Below are positions 52,178 through 60,302 of a stretch of 64,000 bases of DNA, piece after piece. The notes under the pieces were generated by a model that saw only the letters and a program-made list of their open reading frames with translations, was not told where the DNA came from and made no database searches. The stretch comes from Intestinimonas sp052065695. Its GTDB lineage: Bacteria > Bacillota > Clostridia > Oscillospirales > Oscillospiraceae. How positions within the stretch are numbered: position 1 is the stretch's first letter; each line of letters opens with the position of its first letter. A program made the translations under genes and the position numbers. The stretch lies in assembly GCF_052065695.1 (NCBI RefSeq), contig NZ_JBQHTM010000001.1, forward strand, positions 103,044-167,043, written 5' to 3'.

Positions 52178-52319
52178 ATTGAACTCCTACTTTGTCTGAT
52201 TTCTACCCCCATTGTATCACTTGGCTGCACAGATAACAAATACCTATATAGAATGACTTATTATGCTTGAAACCTATGACTGACCTGTGTTATCATCAGA
52301 CCAACAGGAGGTGAACGGC

Positions 52320-53255
52320 GTGGAACTGAGGGTGCTGCAATATTTTCTGGCCGTGGCCCGGGAGCAGAACATCTCGGCGGCGGCCCAGTCCCTGCACCTG
52401 ACCCAGCCGACCCTGTCCCGGCAGCTCCGGGAGCTGGAGGAGGAGCTGGGCAAACAGCTCATGATCCGCGGCAGCCGGAAGATCACCCTCACGGAGGAGG
52501 GCATGCTGCTGCGAAAGCGGGCGGAGGAGATCCTGGAGCTGGTGGATCGGACGGAGCGAGAGGTCACCCAGTCGGACCGGGCGGTCAGCGGGGACATCTA
52601 CATCGGCACCGGCGAGACCGACGGGGTGCGGCAGCTGGTCCGGGCGGCCAACCGGCTCCAGCTGAGCCATCCGGGCATCCGGTTCCACATCGTCAGCGGG
52701 GACGCCGTGGACGTGTGCGAGCGGCTGGACAAGGGGCTGCTGGATTTCGGGGTGCTGCTGGGGGACATCGACAAGATCAAGTATCACTATATGGAGCTGC
52801 CCATGAAGGACACCTGGGGGGTGCTGATGCGGCGGGACAGCCCTCTGGCCCACCGGGAGTCTGTCTCTCCCCGGGACCTGTGGGACAAGCCACTGATCCT
52901 CTCCCGGCAGGTGGACAACAAAAGCGGTCTGTACCGCTGGCTTCGGCGGGAGCCATCCGAGCTCCATACCGTGGCCACCTATAACCTCATCTATAACGCC
53001 TCCCTGATGGTGGATGAGGGGATGGGCTACGCCTTTACCCTGGCCAAGCTGGTGAACACCACCGGCAGCAACCTGTGTTTCCGTCCCCTGGAGCCCAGGC
53101 TGGAGCTGGGGATGTACCTGGTGTGGAAAAAATCCCAGATCTTTTCCAAGGCGGCGGAGCTGTTTTTGGATTGCCTGCACGCGCAGCTGTCCACATACCG
53201 GAAGAAGCCGGCGGGCGCGGGAGAGGAGGATACAGATGAACGTGTGCATTTCTGA
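52320..53255 (+). CDS. LysR family transcriptional regulator
   Basis: 311 residues from GTG 52320 with AGGAGGTGAA just upstream. The N-terminal winged helix QNISAAAQSLHLTQPTLSRQ (20-38) is typical, and the substrate-binding domain spans about 90-290. It diverges from the acetyltransferase operon; the 142-base gap holds AT-rich sequence with ATAACAAATACC-type half sites, but I could not assign an operator. It probably responds to a small oxidised or aromatic ligand and controls the divergent operon. Confidence 0.93.
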   Translation: MELRVLQYFLAVAREQNISAAAQSLHLTQPTLSRQLRELEEELGKQLMIRGSRKITLTEEGMLLRKRAEEILELVDRTEREVTQSDRAVSGDIYIGTGETDGVRQLVRAANRLQLSHPGIRFHIVSGDAVDVCERLDKGLLDFGVLLGDIDKIKYHYMELPMKDTWGVLMRRDSPLAHRESVSPRDLWDKPLILSRQVDNKSGLYRWLRREPSELHTVATYNLIYNASLMVDEGMGYAFTLAKLVNTTGSNLCFRPLEPRLELGMYLVWKKSQIFSKAAELFLDCLHAQLSTYRKKPAGAGEEDTDERVHF

Positions 53256-54057
53256 CGATTTTGACCCGGAGAAGATCATCGACAGCGGCCAGTGCTTCCG
53301 GGCCGTCCGCCTGGAGGACGGCGCCTTCCGCTTCCTCACTGGAAATCAGGCGGTGTACCTCCGCAGGACCGGGGAGGAGCGGTGGGAGGTGAGCTGCGGC
53401 GGGGAGACTTGGGAACAGGTGTGGCGCCCCTATTTTGACCTGGGACGGAGCTACCGGGCCGTCCGGGAGAAGATCCCGGCCAGGGACACCTTCCTGCAGG
53501 AGGCCGCCCGGACCGGGGCGGGCATCCGCATCCTGCGCCAGGACCCCTGGGAGACCCTGCTCACCTTCATCATCTCCCAGCGCAAGAGCATCCCCGCCAT
53601 CCGGGCCATGGTGGAGGAGCTCAGCCGCCGGTACGGCACCCAGCTGAAGACGTCCCGGGAGACCCTCTATGCCTTTCCCACCCCCTTGCAGCTCAAGGAC
53701 GTGACGGTGGAGGACTACATAGACTGCAAGGCCGGCTATCGTGCCCCTTATCTCCGGGACGCAGTGGAGCGGGTGCTGGCGGGGGAGACCGACCTGGCGG
53801 CCATGGCCACCCTCCCCGACGGGGAGCTCCTCGCCGCCCTGGAGGAGATAAAGGGGGTAGGGGTGAAGGTAGCCAGCTGTGTGGCTCTGTTTGCCTACGG
53901 CCGCACCGCTTGCGCCCCGGTGGACACCTGGATCAACAAGATCATCCGGGGCAAGTACCGGGGCCGGGACCCCTTTGCCCGCTACGGCGACGGGGCGGGG
54001 ATCATGCAGCAGTACTTCTTTTACTACGCCCTGCGCCATAAGTCGGAGACGGCATAG
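53236..54057 (+). CDS. 8-oxoguanine DNA glycosylase (OGG family)
   Basis: 273 residues. DSGQCFRAVRLEDGAFRF is the OGG N-terminal domain opening; the HhH-GPD part has the helix-hairpin-helix EIKGVGVKVASCVALF with catalytic Lys211 and APVDTWI with Asp230, the same 19-residue spacing as Lys249 and Asp268 of human OGG1. It removes 8-oxoguanine and cuts the strand. It overlaps the LysR gene by 20 bases, although the functions are unrelated. Confidence 0.92.
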   Translation: MNVCISDDFDPEKIIDSGQCFRAVRLEDGAFRFLTGNQAVYLRRTGEERWEVSCGGETWEQVWRPYFDLGRSYRAVREKIPARDTFLQEAARTGAGIRILRQDPWETLLTFIISQRKSIPAIRAMVEELSRRYGTQLKTSRETLYAFPTPLQLKDVTVEDYIDCKAGYRAPYLRDAVERVLAGETDLAAMATLPDGELLAALEEIKGVGVKVASCVALFAYGRTACAPVDTWINKIIRGKYRGRDPFARYGDGAGIMQQYFFYYALRHKSETA

Positions 54058-54153
54058 CAAAAAGGCGGAGCCCCCCACAGGGTTCCCGGCCCAGCTTGTC
54101 CAAAGACTGGGTAAAATGCTTTTCAGGAATGTCAGCCCATAAGAAGCGGGCAT

Positions 54154-54182
54154 TTTACATTTCCAGCGGCACGGCTTACAAT
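54154..54182 (+). promoter_or_regulatory. Promoter of the flavodoxin gene
   Basis: TTTACA at 54154-54159, a 17-base spacer and TACAAT at 54177-54182, just before the AAAAGGAGGAG ribosome site. Confidence 0.7.
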
Positions 54183-54204
54183 GGTGTAAAAGGAGGAGAT
54201 TTTT

Positions 54205-54684
54205 ATGAGCAAAGCACTGGTTGCCTATTTTTCCGCCAGTGGCACCACCGCCAAAGCGGCGAAAGTCCTGGCCGGGGCCGTGGAGGCCGACCTCTATGAG
54301 ATCAAACCAGCGGTACCCTATACCAGCGCCGACCTGAACTGGACAGACCAGCAATCCCGCAGTAGTGTGGAGATGAAGGACAAGCGATCCCGCCCGGCGC
54401 TGGCCGACGGGGATGCCCCTGTGGCCGGTCATGATGTGATCTTCCTGGGCTTTCCCATCTGGTGGTATGTGGCCCCCACCATCATCAATACCTTCCTGGA
54501 GCGCTATGACTTTACCGGCAAGACCATTGTGCTCTTTGCCACCTCCGGCGGCAGCGGTTTGGGTAAGTCGTCGGAGGGGCTGAAGGACAGTGCCCCCGGT
54601 GCCAGGATTCTGGAGGGACGTATGCTCAACGGCCGGCTGGACCCGGCGGAGCTGAAGGCGTGGGCCGAGGGATTGAAGCTGTAA
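54205..54684 (+). CDS. Flavodoxin
   Basis: 159 residues. It has the phosphate loop YFSASGTTAKAAK at the start and later FLGFPIWWYVAPTIINTF and FATSGGSGLGKSS for flavin binding, like the other short NADPH-quinone-type flavodoxins of clostridia. Single-gene unit between a promoter and a terminator. Confidence 0.92.
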   Translation: MSKALVAYFSASGTTAKAAKVLAGAVEADLYEIKPAVPYTSADLNWTDQQSRSSVEMKDKRSRPALADGDAPVAGHDVIFLGFPIWWYVAPTIINTFLERYDFTGKTIVLFATSGGSGLGKSSEGLKDSAPGARILEGRMLNGRLDPAELKAWAEGLKL

Positions 54685-54738
54685 GATACAGTGCGCCGGG
54701 ACCGGGTCACCGGCAGCTGAAAACGAATAGGAAAAGGC

Positions 54739-54782
54739 CAAAAGGGCAGCGAGGGGAGCATCCCACGCTGTCCTTTTTCTTT
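54739..54782 (+). terminator. Terminator after the flavodoxin gene
   Basis: AAAGGGCAGCGAGGG pairs with CCCACGCTGTCCTTT with minor mismatches, and the T run TTTTTCTTTT follows. Confidence 0.85.
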
Positions 54783-54885
54783 TGGGCATTTGGGGAGAAG
54801 GTCTGGACTAAACCAGCAGTTCAATGACAGAGGGGATGTTTGGAGCTATGATAGATCCGACAAGAGACAAAGGGAGGTAAGCCGA

Positions 54886-55542
54886 ATGAACCTGAAAGAC
54901 GCGTTTCGTGTCCAGAACAAGCTCCAGGCGGTCATGCTCCAGGCCATGGACATCCTGAAGGATGAGCGGAACATCCTCAAGATCAAGACGACACACCTGC
55001 GCAGCAAGGTAATGGCCGATGACCGGGATGTGGTGGTGGAGGAGAACGCCTCCAGCGAATACGCCGGACACGCCAATGAGATCGCGGGATTTCTCATGGA
55101 CATGATGGGCGAGCGGGAGAAGCTCAGCCGGGCCATCCGGGACGCCAAAAGCAGATTGACGCTGGATCTGGACAGTGAGACGGGGCTCAACCGGCAGCGG
55201 CAGGCCCTGGCCCGGACCTTCCGCGGTATGACCGCCCTGCGCAGCAGCGAGAAGACCATTCCGGGGGGCGGTTCCGGGTACCGGTTCAACAGTGACGGGA
55301 ACCAGGTCACCTATCGATGCGATGCCAGACAGGTGGTCACCATCGACTTTGACCGGAACAGAATCCGTGCCCTGGCCACCGCTCTGAGCAAGCAGGCCGA
55401 TGGGTGCTCCATGGAGATGGACAAGTGTTTGGTCAATACGGAGGTGGACTATGTGCCCCCCTTCGATCTCAATGACAGCTTTGAGACCATCCTGAACGAC
55501 GTGATCGAACGGGCGGCAGGCGGCGGGAACGCCGGTGCGTAA
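54886..55542 (+). CDS. Conserved hypothetical protein of accessory DNA
   Basis: 218 residues, no signal or membrane segment; AGGGAGGTAA precedes ATG 54886. It is predicted to be helical in the first 120 residues (MNLKDAFRVQNKLQAVMLQA and similar) with a C-terminal part containing GSGYRFNSDGNQVTYRCD and KCLVNTEVDYVPPFDLNDSF. I have seen the same two blocks in uncharacterised proteins of clostridial mobile or accessory islands, but I cannot give a function. It ends 24 bases before the left end of the TIR element. Confidence 0.6.
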   Translation: MNLKDAFRVQNKLQAVMLQAMDILKDERNILKIKTTHLRSKVMADDRDVVVEENASSEYAGHANEIAGFLMDMMGEREKLSRAIRDAKSRLTLDLDSETGLNRQRQALARTFRGMTALRSSEKTIPGGGSGYRFNSDGNQVTYRCDARQVVTIDFDRNRIRALATALSKQADGCSMEMDKCLVNTEVDYVPPFDLNDSFETILNDVIERAAGGGNAGA

Positions 55543-55566
55543 CAGAGACAAAACCCGCTGCGCCTT

Positions 55567-55946
55567 CGGGTGTGGCGGGTATGGCAAAACGGTGGCGCTG
55601 CTGCGGCCGGTTCAGACGCAGATGAACTATGAGGCTGCGTGTTCTGCGGAGAAGTCTAGTATTTTCGATGCGAGATGGCGGCATAAAACATGCCGGGCCA
55701 CTTTGTACGTGATATGCCTCGTACTGCGCGCCTTCTGCTCCGTAATTTGTCCACCTGTAAATCCGCTCACAGCCCAAATCCGTAAATACGTCTCCATTCC
55801 TTTTCAGATCTACCTGAGGGACGGGATAAGAAAAGTCGCCCGGAATGCCGCATATCCCCCTCAGCCGTTTGGTGGAGCGGGGCAGCGGGAGCCGGGCGGA
55901 TAAGGGCCTGCGTGGTGCTGAAGTTTTGCCATACCCCCTGCACCCG
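55567..55946. mobile_element. MITE-like element with 24-bp terminal inverted repeats
   Basis: The left end 55567-55590 (CGGGTGTGGCGGGTATGGCA and four more bases) and the reverse complement of the right end 55923-55946 match at 21 of 24 positions; the inner 14 bases are identical. The 380-bp unit has no transposase and no convincing gene of its own. Its right end lies in the 3' part of the XRE gene below. No target duplication is obvious. Confidence 0.55.
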
Positions 55947-56246
55947 GGAGAAAACCGCCGTGATATGGTTTGAGCAGCAGGCCGAGGCCTGCTGCTCAAG
56001 AGAATCGATATGAGAAGAGGAAACCAGGATCTCGTTCATGGAGATGTGGAGCAACGTGCTGAGGGCGTACAGGTTGTCGATGCTGGGCAGGCTCTGCCCT
56101 CTCTGCCACTTGTAAATCGCCTGGGGCTCCTCAAAGCCGAAGAACCGCTGAAGATCCCGCACGGTGAAACCGTGCTCACGGCGCAGCCGGGTGATGTTTG
56201 CGCCGGTTGCCACCGGATCGATCACCGGAAACCGGGTGATCGCCAT
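55767..56246 (-). CDS. XRE family regulator with element-derived C-terminus
   Basis: 159 residues from ATG 56246, with GGAGG 8 bases upstream. Residues 1-80 are a Cro/C1-type HTH protein of a common clostridial form: ATGANITRLRREHGFTVRD, then FFGFEEPQAIYKWQRGQSLP and SIDNLYALSTLL. Homologues end soon after a Cys-Cys sequence (EQQASACCSN here). From about residue 102 the frame continues into the TIR element, giving an unrelated basic tail (residues 105-159). It diverges from the small genes at 56380 and 56546. Confidence 0.75.
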   Translation of the reverse strand: MAITRFPVIDPVATGANITRLRREHGFTVRDLQRFFGFEEPQAIYKWQRGQSLPSIDNLYALSTLLHISMNEILVSSSHIDSLEQQASACCSNHITAVFSRVQGVWQNFSTTQALIRPAPAAPLHQTAEGDMRHSGRLFLSRPSGRSEKEWRRIYGFGL

Positions 56247-56379
56247 AAAGATCGCCTCCATTCTTGCCGATCGGATAGGTTGCATGGGACAATCAATATA
56301 GCCCATCCGCGGCCGAAACGCAAGGCGCTGGAGAGAAATGTAAAGAAGTTGTCACAAAGGAAAGGGGGAATACGCATCC

Positions 56380-56553
56380 ATGAGGACCCAAATGGTGCCG
56401 TTGGACAAGCGGAGCAAAAAGGAGCAGCGGGCCTATCACGCCAGACAGCGGGGCTCCTGGTATGGCCTCAGTCCTGTCACCCGCACCGTGCCGAACCGGA
56501 AGGCATATGACAGAAACCGGCTGAAGCAGAGGGACCGCCGGGACGATGCATGA
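56380..56553 (+). CDS. Small conserved protein of accessory regions
   Basis: 57 residues, highly basic: MRTQMVPLDKRSKKEQRAYH, then ARQRGSWYGLSPVTRTVPNR and a charged tail. Short proteins with the K-K-x-Q-R-x-x-x-x-x-x-R-G-S/T-W-x-G-x-x-P-V-T-R pattern occur in clostridial conjugative and accessory islands, often beside XRE regulators. Function is unknown. AAAGGGGGAA lies just upstream of the ATG. Confidence 0.8.
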   Translation: MRTQMVPLDKRSKKEQRAYHARQRGSWYGLSPVTRTVPNRKAYDRNRLKQRDRRDDA

Positions 56554-56863
56554 GTGGAGCGGCAAGACTCCGGCAGGGGGACGAGGCAGGGAATATCGCC
56601 GGCTCCAGAGCATCAAGCATGGGGAGAAGCTGCTCTTCCTGATCCGGCATCTGGGCTATGCTCCCCACATCGGCTATATTGACGGCGGCTTTGACGGCGG
56701 GAGGCTGCTGCACAGCGGCGTCCATATCAAGCAGCCCGGAAGCAGCAGCGCCCAGCAGTACCTCAAGCGAAAAACGAGCCGGGCGGTGCGGAGGTGTGCG
56801 GAGCTGCCGCCCAAAGGAAACCGATACCGCAGGTTGGTGGAGTATTGGTGGGCGCTCTACTGA
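56546..56863 (+). CDS. Conserved hypothetical protein of accessory regions
   Basis: 105 residues, basic. The middle HIGYIDGGFDGG and the closing SAQQYLKRKTSRAVRR, PPKGNRYRRLVEYWWALY recall short proteins found in clostridial mobile DNA whose C-terminus ends Y-R-x-x-x-x-Y-W-W-x-L-Y. The start overlaps the previous gene by 8 bases, so the two are co-translated. Function is unknown. Confidence 0.75.
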   Translation: MHEWSGKTPAGGRGREYRRLQSIKHGEKLLFLIRHLGYAPHIGYIDGGFDGGRLLHSGVHIKQPGSSSAQQYLKRKTSRAVRRCAELPPKGNRYRRLVEYWWALY

Positions 56864-56931
56864 GCGCCCAAAGAATCTCACCTTGTCTATCTCCCCTGAC
56901 TATACGGCCGCTCCATTTGTCCGGCGTCCTG

Positions 56932-57438
56932 TTATGCGGGATCGGGCTGCTCCTGTGGGTCCCTGGTGAGATCCAGCCCCTGGGCCCCAATATCCACAGA
57001 GCCATCTTTCAGGGAGATGAAGGGAGAAAACTCCGCTGTCTCATCCCCGTAGTCCAATCGGATCAGGGCGTCGGCAAAAATGTCGCTGGCATTGCACTGG
57101 AGGATAAACGGGCCGCAGTCCGGATCTTCATAGAGGAGGATGGGCTGAGAGGTTTCCAGGTCATTGCGGTACAGCTTCAGTTCCGTACCGGCATATCGGG
57201 GGATCACCAGATAATAGTCCCCATCAGAGATGTAGTGGATGGGGATCTTGTCGCTGTCCAGATACTGCTCCACATAGAAGTCCAAGTCGTCGATCTGTTG
57301 GTAGCCCAGGTAGGCTGCGGCATAGGACTGTCCCTCTGAAAAGGGGATCTCGTCCTGCCGGACGGTATCTCCCATTCCGGCAGTACACCCCGTCAAAAGA
57401 CAACCCGACAGCAGCAATCCCAAAACTGCATTTCTCAT
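56932..57438 (-). CDS. Putative lipoprotein
   Basis: 168 residues. The signal peptide ends in a lipobox LLTGC near residues 14-18. The mature part is acidic and contains DYYLVIPRYAGTELKLYRND and AEFSPFISLKDGSVDIG, blocks I recall from uncharacterised Oscillospiraceae lipoproteins. No known function. It lies in reverse orientation to the accessory genes before it. Confidence 0.75.
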   Translation of the reverse strand: MRNAVLGLLLSGCLLTGCTAGMGDTVRQDEIPFSEGQSYAAAYLGYQQIDDLDFYVEQYLDSDKIPIHYISDGDYYLVIPRYAGTELKLYRNDLETSQPILLYEDPDCGPFILQCNASDIFADALIRLDYGDETAEFSPFISLKDGSVDIGAQGLDLTRDPQEQPDPA

Positions 57439-57531
57439 GGTGCACCTCCACGGTTGTTATGATGATGGATTCTATCAGGCCGTGTGCGAGATTGCAACGG
57501 CCTTCCTGGGCGGCACTCGTAATATAAGATT

Positions 57532-57580
57532 CCCCCTATACTGTGCTGTAAACCAAACAACACAGCATAGGGGGTTTTTG
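57532..57580 (+). terminator. Hairpin with plus-strand T run
   Basis: CCCCCTATACTGTG at 57532-57545 pairs with CACAGCATAGGGGG at 57561-57574 (one mismatch), followed by TTTTT. There is no plus-strand gene immediately before it, so it may be a remnant. Nothing else is evident in the 57439-57637 gap. Confidence 0.5.
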
Positions 57581-57637
57581 GTGAAACAACATCTGACGGA
57601 ACGGGTCTTTATTCTGGGTGGCCGCCGCTGCTCTGCG

Positions 57638-58087
57638 TCACACCTGGCCCTTCCATACCCGGGCCAGAATATCCTTGAGCACCAGCAGGGCATCGGTGTG
57701 GTTGTAGCCGTAGTCCACCCGCAGCTGGGTGAGCATCTCCCGCAGCATGGGGGCGTAGTCATCGATGCGCACCTTTTGGTGATAGGTGGCCAGTACCGGA
57801 TATTTCTTGCTCTACACCTTGTTCCAGTCGATCCTGGCCTGGGCCTCGTCGCTGACGCTCTCGATCATCTGCCGGGCCTGCTGCTCGTCGAAGTCGTACT
57901 CGATGAGCTCGTCCAGGGTCACGTGGTAGAGCATGGCCAGCCCCTTGGACTGACGGATGTCGGGCAGAGTCTCGTCGGTCTCCCATTTGGAGATGGTCTG
58001 CCGGCTCACCCCCAGCTTTTCCGCCACATTTTCCTGGGTCAGCCCGCTCTTTTTCCGGGCGTGGTAGAGGCTGCTTCCCAAACCCAT
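57638..58087 (-). pseudogene. XRE family regulator interrupted by a TAG codon
   Basis: The 5' part encodes 91 residues from ATG 58087: a complete HTH (LYHARKKSGLTQENVAEKLG, VSRQTISKWETDETLPDIRQ). It stops at TAG (57814-57812) right after DWNKV. The same frame then runs 57 more codons to TGA 57638 as SKKYPVLATYHQKVRIDDYA and further, which look like the normal tail of this regulator type; TAG is one change from the TGG (Trp) expected in W-S-K-K-Y. The HTH half may still be made and functional. Confidence 0.75.
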
Positions 58088-58209
58088 GGCCCATCCCTCC
58101 TCCTGTTTTGGTTCCGGGCTTCAGTATACCCTTTGGGCAGAATGAAATCCACCAGGGAAAACGGTCTCTTTCGCCCGTTTTCCTGACATGGGCCCGGAGG
58201 GAGCCGGGA

Positions 58210-59310
58210 TCAGCCCAGCGCGCCGGCCTGGATGCGGGCCTTCAGGTCCAGTATCTTCGTTTCGATTTGCGCCATCACGGCGAGAAAGGCGCTGTCCTCC
58301 TTGCCGCTTGGGTCATCCAGCCCCCAGTCCTCCCGGTGGGAGCAGGGAAAGGTGGGACACTGGACGTTGCAGCCCATGGTGACCACAATGTCCACCGCCG
58401 GCAGCTCAGAGAGGGGCTTGTTGTGCTGGGTCTGCTCCATGTCGATGCCGTAGACCTGCTTCATCAGGCGCACTGCGTCGGGGTTGATGCGGTTGCCGGG
58501 CTCGGTGCCGGCGGAGAAACTCTCAAACACGTCACCGGCCAGCTTTTTCCCCAGCGCCTCCGCCATCTGGCTGCGGCAGGAGTTGTGGACGCAGAGGAAG
58601 GCCACCTTTGGCCTCGGGTGGTTGGCTGCCGAGAAGGGGCAGCGCTTGCCAATGCACTGGTTGTTCCGGGGACTGTAAGAGCAGACGGGAGGAGTGCGCG
58701 TCATCTCCACCCCCAAGTGCTCCCGGGTAAAGTCAATGGCGGCGAGAATGGCCAGGAAGGAGTCCCGCTTGCAGCACCGGGGACCGCCCACCTTGCCAAT
58801 GCTGTCCAGGGCCCGGGCGGTCATCTGATTGCTCAGGCCCCAGGGCTCCTTGGCCAGGGGGGTGGACGCCGTGGCGATGGCCAGAAACTGCCCCGCGCCG
58901 ATCCCTGCGCCGCAGGCGCCCCAGAAGCCGCAGGCCCCGCCGGGGACCTTTTTCCCCCGGTTGTAGATCTCGTGAAGGGCCTTCTCTAGCTCCAACTGCC
59001 CGCCGGCATTCTTGTAGGCGGTGATCAGGGCCGCCCCCACCATCACATGGTGCTCAGGTCCGTGCATGTGGCAGAAGGGCAGGTCCATCATCTTACGGGC
59101 GATGGCGATGGGATCTGTGGAGGTCTCGGCAAGGCACAGGCCGAAGATGCTGTCCATGCCCTGGGTGTGGCAGTCGCTGCAGACGTAGTGCCCGTTCACG
59201 CAGCGGGTCTTGCTGGGCTCTTTTTTGTGGCAGATGGCGCACTCCATGACCTGGTCATGGGTCAGATACTCCAGGGGCGCCTTGCAGATCAGACATTCTT
59301 CTGTATTCAA
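58210..59310 (-). CDS. DUF5714 / arsenate reductase (ArsC-LMWPTP) fusion protein
   Basis: 366 residues from TTG 59310, which is preceded by GGAGGAGAC at normal spacing. Residues 1-225 form a cysteine-rich DUF5714 domain (CLICKAPLEYLT, CAICHKKEP, CVNGHYVCSDC, GACGFWGACG, CSYSPRNNQC). Residues 235-350 are a low-molecular-weight phosphatase/arsenate reductase domain: the P-loop FLCVHNSCRSQMAEAL with Cys240, and VTMGCNVQCPTF with two more Cys. The C-terminal domain suggests thiol-dependent arsenate reduction in the cytoplasm; the role of the first is unknown. There is no arsR or arsB beside it. Confidence 0.85.
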   Translation of the reverse strand: MNTEECLICKAPLEYLTHDQVMECAICHKKEPSKTRCVNGHYVCSDCHTQGMDSIFGLCLAETSTDPIAIARKMMDLPFCHMHGPEHHVMVGAALITAYKNAGGQLELEKALHEIYNRGKKVPGGACGFWGACGAGIGAGQFLAIATASTPLAKEPWGLSNQMTARALDSIGKVGGPRCCKRDSFLAILAAIDFTREHLGVEMTRTPPVCSYSPRNNQCIGKRCPFSAANHPRPKVAFLCVHNSCRSQMAEALGKKLAGDVFESFSAGTEPGNRINPDAVRLMKQVYGIDMEQTQHNKPLSELPAVDIVVTMGCNVQCPTFPCSHREDWGLDDPSGKEDSAFLAVMAQIETKILDLKARIQAGALG

Positions 59311-59476
59311 GTCTCTGTCTCCTCCTATGGTCTCAGTAGGGGCCTTTGGGCTGTGGTGCGAAGCCGGGAATGTCCTCCCCACAGGGAAAATTTCCGCCGC
59401 CCTGCGATAAACGGGCCTTCTGATGCGTTATTCTGGCAAGAAGGACACAAAATTAATAAGACGGAGGAATATCGCT

Positions 59477-59794
59477 ATGTTGAAGCAGTTTAGTGGGAAA
59501 ACGCGTGCCCTGGCCATCGCCGGGATCGCAGTGGTGGCAGTGCTGGTGGTTGCGGTAATCGGCTCTCTGGTGCTGCGTGTGGGTGTGGGCGAGGCCCGTG
59601 AAACCGCGCTGGCCGCCGCGGGCGGTGGAGAGGTCGTTGGACAGGAGATCGACCGGGAGGGGCTGTGGAATGAGTACAGCTTTGACATCCTCAACGGCGA
59701 CACCTGGTATGAGGTAGAGGTCAACGCCTTCGGCTGGGTGACCGGCCTGGAGAGCAGCCGGGGTGGATACGGGAACGGTGGGCATTGGGATTGA
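59477..59794 (+). CDS. PepSY-like domain small membrane protein
   Basis: 105 residues. One membrane segment (about 12-34) is followed by EARETALAAAGGGEVV, and WYEVEVNAFGWVTGLES, the order of a PepSY fold (A-x-x-x-A-L-x-x-A-G and Y-E-V-E-V-x-x-x-G). PepSY domains inhibit or bind peptidases outside the membrane. The Gly-rich end is shorter than usual. ACGGAGGAAT lies before ATG 59477. Confidence 0.75.
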   Translation: MLKQFSGKTRALAIAGIAVVAVLVVAVIGSLVLRVGVGEARETALAAAGGGEVVGQEIDREGLWNEYSFDILNGDTWYEVEVNAFGWVTGLESSRGGYGNGGHWD

Positions 59795-59804
59795 GTCTCT
59801 GTGT

Positions 59805-60302
59805 TCACAGGGATGCGGCCATCCGAGAAAGGGCGGACCCAAGACCCTCAAACCCTACGCACCGGCTGGGACGGGTGTTGACCGCATGGTCCAGAAGGGG
59901 CTGTGCCTGGCCGGCGGGGTCCAGGCACAGGTCCAGGGCCAGCACATCCTCCCAGGTCCGGTTGAGGAAGGCCACCTCACGGCGGCCGTGGGTGCGGGTG
60001 ATCTCAAAGTCCCCCGCCCGTTGTAGATACTCCTTTGCCCGGGCCTGAGAAAACCCGGCGGCAGTGAGGCTCTCCAAAAGCCCCTCCCGGAACAGCCCGG
60101 GCAGGTCCGCCCACTGGAGAGGGGACACGTCATAACGCACGAAGGTGTACCGGCTGTGGCAGTGGACGGCCAGCAGACTCCTGCGCCCACGCAGATCAAT
60201 GACATGGAGGTCCCAGCAGAAACGCCGGTCCGGCTGTGTGCCGTAGGCCGGCGTTTTTGATTTTAGAAATCGCTGGAGGGGAAAGGTGAGACCCAGCTCC
60301 AT
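59805..60302 (-). CDS. DUF6933 family protein
   Basis: 165 residues, no signal or membrane segment. It contains FCWDLHVIDLRGRRSLLAVHCHSRY-like sequence, the core I associate with DUF6933 proteins: an aromatic strand, then a nucleotide/His-rich strand. Function is unknown. It overlaps the phosphodiesterase gene upstream by one base (TGATG) and is the last gene of a six-gene minus-strand unit. Confidence 0.65.
   Translation of the reverse strand: MELGLTFPLQRFLKSKTPAYGTQPDRRFCWDLHVIDLRGRRSLLAVHCHSRYTFVRYDVSPLQWADLPGLFREGLLESLTAAGFSQARAKEYLQRAGDFEITRTHGRREVAFLNRTWEDVLALDLCLDPAGQAQPLLDHAVNTRPSRCVGFEGLGSALSRMAASL

Noticed and set aside
55469..55999. Minus-strand frame of 176 residues within the TIR element
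   Set aside because: It has no family-like sequence or ribosome site and crosses the inverted-repeat ends, so I treat it as chance.
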